Assembly (NCBI RefSeq): GCF_047663525.1 | Contig: NC_092604.1 | Location: 13,317,501-13,381,500, forward strand | DNA length: 64,000 bases | Direction of reading: 5' to 3' | Origin: Anas platyrhynchos | Taxonomy: Eukaryota > Chordata > Aves > Anseriformes > Anatidae | Shown here: one piece after another, positions 13,281 through 24,429 of the stretch | Layout: each line of letters starts with the position of its first letter | Numbering within the stretch: the first letter of the stretch is position 1 | Translations under genes and position numbers: made by a program | Notes under the pieces: generated by a model | Told to the model about the DNA's origin: nothing | Database searches by the model: none | The model's input: only the letters and a program-made list of their open reading frames with translations

Positions 13281-15839
13281 CCAGCATCCTGAAGTTCAGT
13301 GAGATCACGGCACCTGTTCAGCTCCTGAGGCAGACATTAAGAGAACGCCACATTTCCAGCCAAACCAGACATTGCCAAGCTGTAAGAATAGGCTGGGAGG
13401 ATCTTTATGTACGTTCTTGCAGCTCATCATGCTGTCATTTACTTTGCCGTAGTTATTTAGGGCTATCAGAAGTAAAATCGTTATTGTACTAATTGTATCT
13501 TGAAACGGAGTCCCGAAAGATGGCAAAATAAAATTGACTCAGAGGTGCCATGCTGTCTAAACTGAACCAAAACCTGTGAAATTTGGAGGTGTTTTTGTTG
13601 AGAACTGCAAACCTAGAATTGTATCAGCTGAGAACTGCTGGTTTATATAGCTGAAAAATAGAAACTAATTATCTTCAAAGGACAAACTATCAATGAATCA
13701 GAAAGAGACACGATTATGAAAAGCAAATCCTTCATTTGATCCCTCTCCATCCATACTGCTTCCCGAGCAGATAATCTAAGGTTCATCCAGCTAGAATTGT
13801 TAATATTCCAACGGAGTAAGTGAAATATGAAAGTCCCAATTAGCATATGAAAAAATCTGCATTTCTATATTTTTAAGTATGATCAGTGTGTGAACACAGG
13901 GACATTGCAACAGCCACAATGTGGCTCGTGTTGCAGGAAGACACCTCTGTGGTGTCCCTACCTAGGAACAGACCTTCCCTTGCAGGGATCACATTTAATA
14001 CAGGCTTTCAAAATTAAACCATATAAACAAAACAAAATCTTTAAATTTCTCTGGGCAATTCTTCACTACCTTGAATTGAAACACAGGGTGATTCCTTGTA
14101 AGACACAGATCTCACTGCAGACACCGTGTTCAGGAAGAGCTCACACAAAGCAGGCTTTGCAGCGTGCACTGGCTCATCAAAAACAAAAGATATATCAAAG
14201 AGAGCCCTGTTCTTTGCAGTTAACATTATAATCTCCAGCTACCCTTACTTTTTTCTGAAGTGTATGATGTATCTCAGTTTGACTGTTGAGATGTGTGTAA
14301 GGACAGAACGCATTTTCTGCCCTCCCTACTGCCACCACCAAGCCTGGCCAAGTCCAGCCATTTCCCATCGGAAAGCAAGAGGTCAGTTCTCCACAACAGC
14401 AGTAGCTTTTGCTAACAACTGTCGTACTGACAACTGGGCCAGCAGATTCTAAAAATACCGAAAGGAAGAAACCAATCTCAGGCTCGCTGCTTGCACTGGT
14501 AGCAGACTCGAGTGGTTGTAATTACAATCATCGCTCTCCTTCCTGAACCCAGTCACAGGAACTGCGCCTAAATTCACGAGTGGGAAATCTTCCTGATCTT
14601 CAGCACAGATCAGTCAGTAAGAGCATTCAGTGTCTTCTGAGGAAGTACTTATCTTAAATTCACCACCACCACTAGAACAACGTCCTAGGTTTAGTGCAGC
14701 GCAGGACAAATATTTCAGTGATGAAGAATCACTAGCATGTTGATAAACCAACAGAGACAGGGCTGTTTATATCTACAGAAGCTGCTTACCCAGCACTGGA
14801 TGTGTCGGAGCACAGCACAATGGCAGGAGTTCATTTTTAATAGAGAAGAATCTCAGGAATCCTAACAATGAATCTAATATTGACAGTAATCTTCATGGCA
14901 ACAAATGTTCTCTTAAAAGATGTGGGATAAGATAAGAGTTCACAGGGACGCTGGACAGTTCACAAAAACTCATTCACTGCTACTGAATGCACAGAAACCA
15001 AGAAACAGTGGGGGAGCTGAAAAACATCTGGAAGACAAGATATGATTTGTAGGACACGGGCAAGTTTCTCCTGCTTGGATCCTTAACCCAGCCTCAAGGG
15101 TCTGCATTTCCCCTGCAAAACCAGATACACCATGAACCTGGAGCCAGCGCTGCTGTGCTCTAATTGGCTCATTCGTGCAGGTAAAGATATTAACAGAGAG
15201 GACAAAATTCCCTACCCTTCACCATTTTGCTTCAGAGAGCTTTATTCTACTTTTAATCTTCATGGGCATCCACTCAGGACCTCAGTGTCTGCGTTTTTCC
15301 CCTTTCACATTTGGTAGGTTATCTTCAACAGGCAGCTGCACTTCCAGATAATCAAATACCTTTCCTGGCTGAAGGAGTAGCTTTGCTCCATGAATAACCA
15401 AAGCACCTATTTTGTATTTGGGGATTTTGTTGCTGTTTTCTCTGAACATTTCTCCTTGAGGTGCTGCTTAGATCCCCAGCTCCCAGCCAGGACCAAACGG
15501 TGCAGACCTGCACCACTGGAGCAGCAGGGCATAGGGCTTGCCTGCAACAACCCATACAAACAAGAGCAGCTCTTCTCAATAGGGCACAGAAGAGTTTTTA
15601 AATGCTCCTAGTGACAGAGAGTCCATCTGGACCACTGGCAACAGCTGGAGCAGTCTCGTTCTTAGAGCTGGAAGCTGCAGATTGGAAGCACGCTCTCCTG
15701 TGCTCGCAGAGATGCCTCGCCTAGAGATGCTGAAGGACCCTTTATAGGTGAGCTTGTGCTCGCCGTATGCACACTACTGGGTTAATCAAGTTGATCCTGA
15801 CCCTAAGCTAAACAGAAGCTGCCAAGTCTCTTGATTTTC

Positions 15840-16115
15840 TAATTTGCTCTCCACTTAGCTTTTCAGAAACCTCTCCAGCTTAGTGATCTCTCTAGCGTAG
15901 CCTTTAGCAGACCAGGACTGCATCGCTTGGTCAAGTTCCCACTTCGAATTACACCGAGACCTCCCTCTTTGTCATTTTTCAGTCCTTTCAACATTCACCA
16001 CAGCAAATTTATATCACACCCGTCTAAGATGTCACATGGCATTACGTCAAACACCTTCCAAAAGTCTGTGGTTGTGCTGCATCCACCAGCAAGGCTGTCG
16101 ATGCACAGTTACATC
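15840..16115 (-). mobile_element. possible ancient CR1/L3-type LINE remnant
   Basis: Read on the plus strand, several blocks resemble the antisense of a CR1/L3 reverse-transcriptase region. These are a CTCCAGCTTAGTG-like block near 15,866, a CTTTCAACATTCACC block near 15,988, and a GTCAAACACCTTCCAAAAGTCTG block near 16,045, the last the usual 'caaangccttncnaaagtc' signature. The similarity is patchy and much older than the CR1 at 28 kb. A repeat search against amniote LINE consensus sequences would settle it. Confidence 0.35.
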
Positions 16116-19100
16116 AGAATAACCTAAGCCCCCCCCAGATCACTGGAAACGGGCATTAGTCGCACTTCTCTCCGGTCCCAGAAGAGCTGTGTTTGTTTGC
16201 TGTGGGGTCAGCACCGTAACGTTATGTTCTATATGCTAAGAGGGCAAAGGGAACAGGCGGGTAGCTTTGTCCCCTGATTGCACATATCACAAGACTTGTC
16301 AAGTAGTAATCCAGCGAGCTTTTGGGCAGGTAGGAGAAATAACACCGCGCAGTGCTAATTGCAGAAGGCTGCTGATGCTGAAGTGTTTGGCAGTGGCATT
16401 GCTACTGAAACACGTTCCCAAATTCCAGTGAAATAGCAATAACTAAAAACACTGCCAGTGATTGCATCCTTATCTGTCCCCCTTTCACTAAGGTGTATTT
16501 GCATGCTTACACCCAAGTAATTTACCTCTACAAACACATGTTTATAGGACAATTCAAGTTGGTTACAGGACAAAGCAAACACGCCTGTGCAGGGCTTTTC
16601 CACAAGTGCTTCAGTCAGGCGCTGGCACCGCGTCACAGAGCTCAGCCTCGCTCATCCCATGCCATGGGGCACCTCGTGAGCAGCCCCGGCAGAGGGGAGA
16701 TCGTGGAGAAGCGGAGCTGCTTTCCTACCACGTGCATACTGGAAACGGATTTAGCTGCACTTAGGGCAGTGCTGCTAGGGTTCCTGCTAGGCTGTAAATA
16801 AAAGCATTGCTGCGAGGAACTGGTAGAAGGATTGGGTTAGGGTGTAAGAATTATTCAGGCACCACAAATACACAGAATACCAGAGTCATCCACAGAACTA
16901 AATCTTGTCACCAGACTTTACACAATTAACCTGTGTCAGGATGTGTATGCACATTTTGAGGAGAATTTTCTCCATACAAAAACCTGCTCTCTGCCGTACA
17001 GGTTCAAAGAGAAGCCGTGTGCTCTGTGTGCAGCACTTTCAGTGCCAAGTTCTGCCCTGGCAGTGCTCTGCCCCAAGCCCATTCCATCGGTGAGCCCTGC
17101 CACGGTTCCACATGTCAGGCACTTGCAGACCCCTGGCTACCAGCTGACTGCTGCTATCACCTAGGGAAGGCATCAGGTCCGCCCGGAGCTTTTCCCACTT
17201 CTGGGGCACATCCAGAGGCATGGATTCTCCTGAGCAATGGTGCTCGCACCCTGCTGCTTCTCAGCATGTTCCCGGACAGACTCCCCACCGAGGGACTGCC
17301 CTCACCAGGTCTGCAGGAACCCACCCCTGAGGGCCGTTCCCCAGCTGCCTGGTTTCAGCTGAAGCTGGTGAAGGATTCAAGAAGGTGTTGTTGAAGAGCC
17401 ATGTTCACCTTCTGTAAAAGCATGGCTTAGGGGCAGGGAAGTGTCCATTTGGTTTTATTTTTTTACACTCCCCAATTTACAAGAGAGATTTGTAACACTG
17501 CATAAAAAAGTAATAGAAATAGAGGTGGCAGCTGTCAAATACGGGCTGGTGTCAGCACTCGCTAGGAAAACCGGCTGAAAGGAACATGGGTTCAAGATTC
17601 AGTGCAGATAATGAAGCTTCCAAACTTCTGAGGTTTGCCAGACCGGCACAAAATACAACCACAACAGCATCTCAACAATTCTGCTATGCTAATGCAAAAG
17701 AAATGTGCAAAAAATGTTGTGTGGTAGGCTCACACAACCCCTCGGCAGCAGCTTTGTGAGGCTGCCCAGCTCAGCACATGCTCTGCTCCCCAGTGACGAA
17801 GCTTTGGTTAAGCACGCAGGTGAGACACCTCAGTAGGGAAACAAAATGGGAAGAAATGGCATGAGAAGTGACTCGGCCTGTTGTGTGATAGGATACAAGC
17901 AATCGTTCGAGCACCAGTAGGAGAAAGTGCCAGGACTACGTAGGACAGAGTCCGGCCCCCAGGCTGGTTGGTGCACGTTGCTGTCATTGTAGCAGGGTGA
18001 CCCTCCGCGTGTGCTTACACAATGTACACACAGTGTACGTACCCTCATACCCTCCGTATGGAAATGTAACACACACACACCAGGAGAGGGAAAGGCAAAA
18101 GAGAAAAGGGTTTTTTTAGGTGGTTTGGGGGAGAAATCCCCTACAAAAGGACACTTGTAACAATTTCGTTTGTCCATCCCAAGCCTGCACACATTGCCCA
18201 GTTCCATTGTTTCTGAGGAATATTTTTTTTCATCTCAGAATCTGACCAAAAATCTAACAGATTGAGAGCTTTGAACTTTGCAAGAGGGAGGGAGCATGCA
18301 GCCAGAATACAGAAATAACACACATGCTTTGTGGCATTCAGAATAAAAATTATTTCCATTTCCAAAATGAGATGACGACAGTTACCGGGTAGAGGGTCAG
18401 TGGAGGTACAAGAGGAGGAAGATGTGAACTGAGGAAAAAGCCTCTCTGCAGTTTAATACATGCATGCAGTTCCATGCTCGGTTTGCACTTGGTTCCCCTG
18501 CTTTACGCTGTACCTACCAGCTGCGGTCAGCCGGGCTCAACACCTGAGGTCAATCACTGCTTGTTATTAATGCAAATGTTCTTTGTTCGTTCCACCAGCT
18601 CCCACTCCAAAAAGATTGCAGGAACAAGGTGAGACTAATTTTCAGAGAATTTCTTTAATTTCCAGGATCAGTTGATGTTTAATGGTACGGCTGAACTCAG
18701 TCCATTTACGTGCAGTCTCCAAACTATATTCTGTGAACAAGCTCATCTCTCAAAGATACAACTTACTCAGTATACAACAAATATTTGTTAAGTTACATGT
18801 ATCAGCTCGGGACATTCAGAGACCACTGAAACTTCACAAGAGAAATCACTGAATTTAAAGTTCTGTAGACTAGCTTTTAAGTGAAATTATTCCTACAGGC
18901 TTTGCAGGCTCCAGTTCACCTACAGCAGCTATTTCAGGTACAGCAAGAGATTCCATTTTTAACAAACAAGCTGCAAGTAATTTCTCTCTCAAACCGTGGA
19001 AGCCAGGTGGAAAAAGTGAAGGTAACTGAATGCAAGATAGAAATTTAAGGAGAATAAATCCATTTTTCCACTTTCCAGGAAGAAGATAACCCAGTTCAGG

Positions 19101-19907
19101 CATTCTGACCGGTATGTTCTTAGGCAGACATTTACATACTCAGTTTAAAACTCACAGTTTAAGGAAAAAGCTGTTCCAGTAACGCTCTAGATCGTGTTAA
19201 AAATGATCTGAGAATCAGACAGACTTTTGAGGCAGTTGTTCACTTTGGGTGGGATTTCCCAAGCCACCTAGCACCAGGCTGATGGACTGCCACCAAACGG
19301 GAGGAATCAGGCTCTGAACAGAGCCCAGCATGAGTCTCTGTGAGCCTGCTCAGAGCCTACAGACTCACCTAGGGCTGGGGAGACCCTTCCACGCTTTCAG
19401 CTGCCACAGACAACTGCAGATGGACCTGCAGGTTCGCTGCAGCACCTAGGAAGCAGCTCGGAATATCAGACAAGCAAGAAGCAGCAAGAGGTAGAAATGA
19501 TTTTGTGCTGCCTGCCCATCACCAAGAGGAAAAACGTCTTAGCATGAAGTCAGTTCACCTGGAGTCGGGAGCAGCGTGCCCAGCGCCCACCTCGCTCGAG
19601 CTCAAGCTTTAAAAACCTTGGTGATGCTATTTAGTGTGCACATCCACAGGAGGAAGGCTTCTCCACAGCTGTGGTTCAGATATACTCGACGCTGGTTTAA
19701 GAACCACGAAGTCAAGCTAGCATCGATAACAGCAGTGTTACACTTCTGCTATTCATTAGTCCGCATGGTTCCATTTCATAATTAAAATACTTGCAGTTTA
19801 AGACTTTACAATAAAGAATGTGCAGCCCTCAGCAGTGTTTCCACTGCTCGTCTATGGAAAACATATGCATGGAAAGTATGTACAGTGCATGTACACAGCC
19901 ACCTTTG

Positions 19908-19993
19908 GATAGCTTCAGTGAACATTCAACGCTGTCGGTGAGTTTGAGAACTAAAAAAAACCATCGACCGTTGACTGTACCTTGAGGTTTATC
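19908..19993 (+). ncRNA. MIR181A2: mir-181a-2 precursor
   Basis: The mature 5p arm occupies 19,921-19,943 and carries the miR-181 seed ACAUUCA. It is identical over all 23 bases to vertebrate miR-181a-5p as I know it. The 3p arm at 19,960-19,981 (core CCAUCGACCGUUGACUGUAC) pairs across a short A-rich loop, and the lower stem GAUA...UAUC closes the hairpin. The 3p sequence and basal stem match the '-2' paralogue rather than miR-181a-1. It lies antisense to NR6A1 within intron 1, as in mammals, 1.05 kb upstream of mir-181b-2 on the same strand, so one primary transcript probably yields both. The miR-181 family tunes lymphocyte development, T-cell receptor sensitivity and differentiation by repressing target mRNAs in the cytoplasm. 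Confidence 0.97.
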
Positions 19994-20958
19994 ACAAACC
20001 CTCTCTTAAATGGAAAGCTTGAACCTTCGGAGTTTTTCACATATGGTTGCTATTAACAGGTCATGATTTAGATTATATTAAAGAGCTAGAGGTTGAGTTT
20101 TTCCAGCTCTACTTCCCTACTTTCTCCAAAAATGAACTGGTAAAAAAAAAAAAAAATGGTTGTTTTCTATTTAACAGCAACAACAAACAAAAAGACTATG
20201 AGCTAGACCAGAATTTCTGCAAAAAAAAAAAAAATGAATAATGGAAGGTTTTCTGTGGACAGCACAAGAGCAGTAATGTATACATGGCATATGGCATGCT
20301 TAAACAAGCCTGGGTATGGTGTATGTTCAGAACAGCAGAATATAGGCCAGATCAGGAGGAAAACCTCCTTTCCATTTGGACTGGCAACTTGAGCTCGTCT
20401 GGAAAAAGCTGTGGAATGTCAGTTCATTTGCTCATAGGAACCTGTGCTCAATTTCAGCAGCTGCTCACTGGGAACACTGGCCATGGACTGGATTCCTCCC
20501 AGCAAGGTCCAGCTGCTGCCACAACTCATGTTTGCCTGCTCGTGCAGCGACAGCAAGAAACCAGCCGTGCTTCCCAAGGGAAGGCAAGGTGGATGTCCAG
20601 GCACCTCGGCCGTGTCCACCCGGTACCCTGCCTGCCCCAGCTGGCCCATCCCATGCAGGGCTCCAGCCCTTGTGGTACGGAGTCAGGAACGGTCTCGATC
20701 CCAAAAGCAATACGCCTGACAGCAAGAAGCTGTAGCCTAAGCGGAGTAACCAAGCAAAACCATGAAAAAGGAAATCCTGTATTTTTAATGCTGTTTCTGA
20801 AGTGAAGAATGTTTTTCCTACTCTTTTCCCTGTGTAAATGTCCTTCCCAGAAGCCTCCCAGATAGAAGAAGCCCTGCAATAGTCGTGTCCTGAGACCAGG
20901 ATGGCTGCGACCCCGACCGTGCCCCGTGGCAGCACGGAGCTGCCCGCAGGAACTGCAC

Positions 20959-21047
20959 CTAATGGCTGCACTCAACATTCATTGCTGTCGGTGGGTTTTC
21001 GTTTCTATCAACTCACTGATCAATGAATGCAAACTGCGGACCAGCTA
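20959..21047 (+). ncRNA. MIR181B2: mir-181b-2 precursor
   Basis: The mature 5p arm at 20,974-20,996 matches miR-181b-5p over 23 bases. It shares the ACAUUCA seed with miR-181a and differs from it mainly in the central bases. The 3p arm at 21,012-21,031 (CUCACUGAUCAAUGAAUGCA) is the miR-181b-2 star sequence. The flanking stem (CUAAUGGCUGCACUC on the left, CUGCGGACCAG on the right) is nearly identical to the human precursor. The loop is shorter in detail and differs in sequence, as expected for unselected loop bases. Same strand and close spacing make it the second member of a bicistronic microRNA cluster with mir-181a-2. Confidence 0.97.
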
Positions 21048-21549
21048 GCTGAGAGACTGCCCGCTCCTCCTGCTCGGGGCTCGCTGGCAGGAGGGACGCA
21101 GGCTGCGTGCTGAAGCAGCTCTGAGTTCAGCTTCTGCCACTGGCACAGGGCAGGGCTGTGGGAGCTGTGGGACCGGCCGCTCACGCTCCTTCATGAGCAC
21201 AGGCACACAGGGATGCTTTGCCACCTGACAGCCACTGCAAAGATAAAAGTGTTTTACAAAGCAATAAATTCTGGATGAAATAAGCATCCCCTGTAGAAAG
21301 CAGATGTTATAACAGGGCACGAACACGGCTTTTCAAGGCTGTGTTTTTGTTCTAAATACAGGAAAACAATCCTGATCCAAGTTCAGGGCAGACTGACTTA
21401 TTCCTCCCTGTCCCTTACCAGCTTCAATGGAAGCTGCGCCCATGCTGGACACTTCATAAAGATACAGAAAGCGTCCTGGTTAAATGTGGAAGCCTTTTCA
21501 TACAGGTCTGTACTGTCTACTGAAGCACATTAAAACAGTATCTTGTAAT

Positions 21550-21615
21550 ATTTATATTCTGCTGTGGTTTGTTTGTTGTTGGTTTGTTTGGTTTTTTGTT
21601 TGTTTGTTTTTTTAG
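21550..21615 (+). repeat. T-rich GTTT simple repeat
   Basis: This is an irregular run of GTTT and GGTTT units, ending in a T-rich stretch, just downstream of the miR-181 cluster. It is low-complexity sequence with no exon features. Confidence 0.7.
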
Positions 21616-22071
21616 AATTTTACTTGAGACGTAAACACTGAAAAGCAGGAATAAACCATTGGCATTTATCAGTGACTTCAAATATCTTTCACATGATACA
21701 AATTTGAACATTAAATGTAGCTACATATGTTAAAAAGTACTTTTTTAAAAAAGGCCCAAATGTACATAAGACAGCTAACAGACTAAGTAAGGAATGATCG
21801 AGAGAGCTACATAAGGGAGCATAAGGGAGAGAAAACTCAGCTGATCAACTGTTCTAATAAAAACAACACAACTCCTTGCTGCATTTGTAAATCTCAGTTT
21901 TCACTATCAGGAAGGCAGAAGCCTATGCAGCGAGCGTCACCTGATTATAGGAAATGAGTCCTTCTGATGGAGACAACTATGGAACAACATCAAGTCCTAA
22001 AAAGCGATCAGTGAGAGCTGACAGAATTGAGATTGCCCGGATGACAAGTGACAAGGATAAGAACGGGAGGG

Positions 22072-22113
22072 GGGCAGCAGCAAGTCACTGGTGATGGGGC
22101 AGCAGCAAGTCAC
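22072..22113 (+). repeat. short direct repeat (GGGGCAGCAGCAAGTCAC x2)
   Basis: The 18-base unit occurs twice, about 24 bases apart, separated by TGGTGAT. It is a local tandem duplication in intronic DNA. Confidence 0.75.
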
Positions 22114-24361
22114 AGCCCCCGAAATGCAGCACTGGGCATGACTAGAGGGGCAACGGTGAACGCTGCTTCACCCAGCAGAAGCACCACAGTCAATGCATGG
22201 TATTAACGGGCACACTCGTTTTCCTTGAGCCTTGTTTGTTCCCGTGGTTCCTTATGGGATCATTTTGAAAGCAGCCCCGTGCTGTGCGGGGTGCCCCCAG
22301 TAACTGATGTGCTGCACACATCCAGTCAGCACTTACTAAGGGCATGTAAACTCCAGTTAGGTGAGTATTAGTAGTAACCCCCCTTACTCATTCTGCTACA
22401 AGACTTTAATTGTAGGCAGGAACAGCTTTGCTGAGTTCAACTGATGCACAAACTGAAGGCACCTCTGCAAAACACGGCTTTAGAAAAAGTCTCCCAGGTG
22501 TGGCACTGAAAGGCTCTGTTCAGTGCCAGTCACCTACACGGAGCTTTTCTACTGAAACCCTTGGCAAAATCAGTTTGGATCTAGAAAGTTCACTGCAGTA
22601 GTACAGAAGTGATCAGGCTGAAAACATGCCTGCGCTATTGCATAACCATGAGCTAGACAAATGACTTGTTTTGATGCAGTTTGACATTTTGCCTTTGAAA
22701 TTCCAAATTTTTCAGCATGTTTGGAAGACTTGCTGAAAACGTATGATCACACAATTTGTACTTTTTCCAGTGGCTTCTTAAACAATATAAAATAACACAA
22801 ATGCTTTCTTGTAAACACCGAAATCTCACTTGACCTACTGGTTTTCCCCACATACATCTATATGAAAATACAAAATAAAGTCTTGCCAGATGTTCATCCT
22901 TACTGCAAAAAAAATGTGAAAATCATTCACTGCAATTACTCCAAGTAAGACATTTCAGGCAGAAAACTACAGAGCAAGTTTGCTAATGCATGAAAATCAC
23001 AAGGTTTAAGCAGACGCTCCACAGCTCAATGCTCCTAACGCACAAAGAGGCATAAGAACTCAGTTTGCTACTCCACTGTGAAAATCCGTAAGCCTTTTGC
23101 TTTAATCACGTTTTGTAATGAGACAGCAAAGAAGAAAAACTACTAGGGGAAAAACAGGTTACCCGACATACTCAGGATTTTTGAAAAATCATGCTTGGGA
23201 AGTTTGGGATGCTTCTGGCGCCAGCTGCTCGCGCCCTAGCAGAGGCCAGCAGCCTCACAGGCAGCAGGACCAGCTGCTGGGCGCGGGACAGAGCTGAGCA
23301 CCAGCACCCCCAGTGCTGCCAGCACCGCGGACCGGACAGCTGGGGCTGCAGAGCTCGAGGGGCTGCCCCAGCAGGAATTGCCAGGGCTCATCTGTCAAGG
23401 CGCAGCGGCTCGGGCCCTGCTGCCCACCCGGCACCAGCGGCAGCGTGCCCGCGTCCCTGCTGCTGCGCTCAGCCTGCCCACCAGCACTGAAGGTGTGATC
23501 GAAAGACAGGAAGACATGAAAAGAACTCCAGGAGCTCAGTTTATTTAATTAATCAACAGTTTATATAAATAACTTCATACGGAACAGAAGTTTGACAAGC
23601 GTTTTTCGGTTTAGCAAAGATAACAGCTGCAGCTAGACAAATTCAGACCAGCAATAATATACAAGTATTTAGGGGAAAAAAAAAAAAAAGTAATTTGACT
23701 CATCTTAGTCAGCTTTTGCTTTCAGTATTTGGCAGATATATCCTGATATGAGAACACAGTGGAAAATTAAGTTTCAATACCTTTTACTGCATTCAGGCCC
23801 CTCATGCATTAACTGTAAGCTATGCCAGGCTACAAAGATTCAAGAGAACATCAAACAATATTTTCATAAGCTATACACACATAGTTTATGAAAATAAATT
23901 ATAAATGCATGTGAAGTTTCTATATAAAAATGAACAACTAGAAGAAAGCCTATCTAGATGAATATAAGTAGTCCTTAACACACAAGTAACTGCACGCACA
24001 TTTGCAACTCTGAGCCTATGTTACGCTCATTCCACAGGACTGTTCTCATTACAGAGGGAGGAAACATCTCCCCTTGCAGAGGAACCACAGTTCTCCAATA
24101 AAAGTAAGTGCCATCAGCACGATAACAGAGGTGGAATGCCCGGTGCCCTGACTCTGGAAGAACTTTAGTAGTTCTGAGCATCTGAACATTATTTTAAAGT
24201 GTCAGATAATAGTATACCACACTTGAAAAATCCAGAGTGTTTCTAAAAATGACCAAAAAGTTGCTTTAAATGAGAAATTTGCACATACCTCATCCCTCTA
24301 TTATGAATAGAATTGCATTGATTTCAGTCTGTAACAATTGCAAGTCCAACAAGGACTTGTT

Positions 24362-24429
24362 GCCATCTAGTGGATTATAACCAACAAAATCCATTTGATC
24401 CTTGGACACAGCAAATACCACTAGATGGA
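24362..24429. promoter_or_regulatory. divergent pair of CTCF core motifs
   Basis: GCCATCTAGTGG at 24,362-24,373 is the reverse complement of CCACTAGATGGC, an exact match to the CTCF core CCASYAGRKGGC on the minus strand. CCACTAGATGGA at 24,418-24,429 matches the core on the plus strand except for the last base. The two are 11-base perfect inverted repeats about 44 bases apart, pointing away from each other. Divergent CTCF sites are typical of chromatin-domain boundaries. Here they lie between the miR-181 cluster and the NR6A1/OLFML2A promoter. Occupancy is inferred, not shown. Confidence 0.5.

Noticed and set aside
23541..23546. Minus-strand AATAAA as the 3' end of a hidden gene
   Set aside because: There is no exon, terminal coding frame or splice site upstream on the minus strand. 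AATAAA hexamers are frequent by chance in this AT-rich intron.
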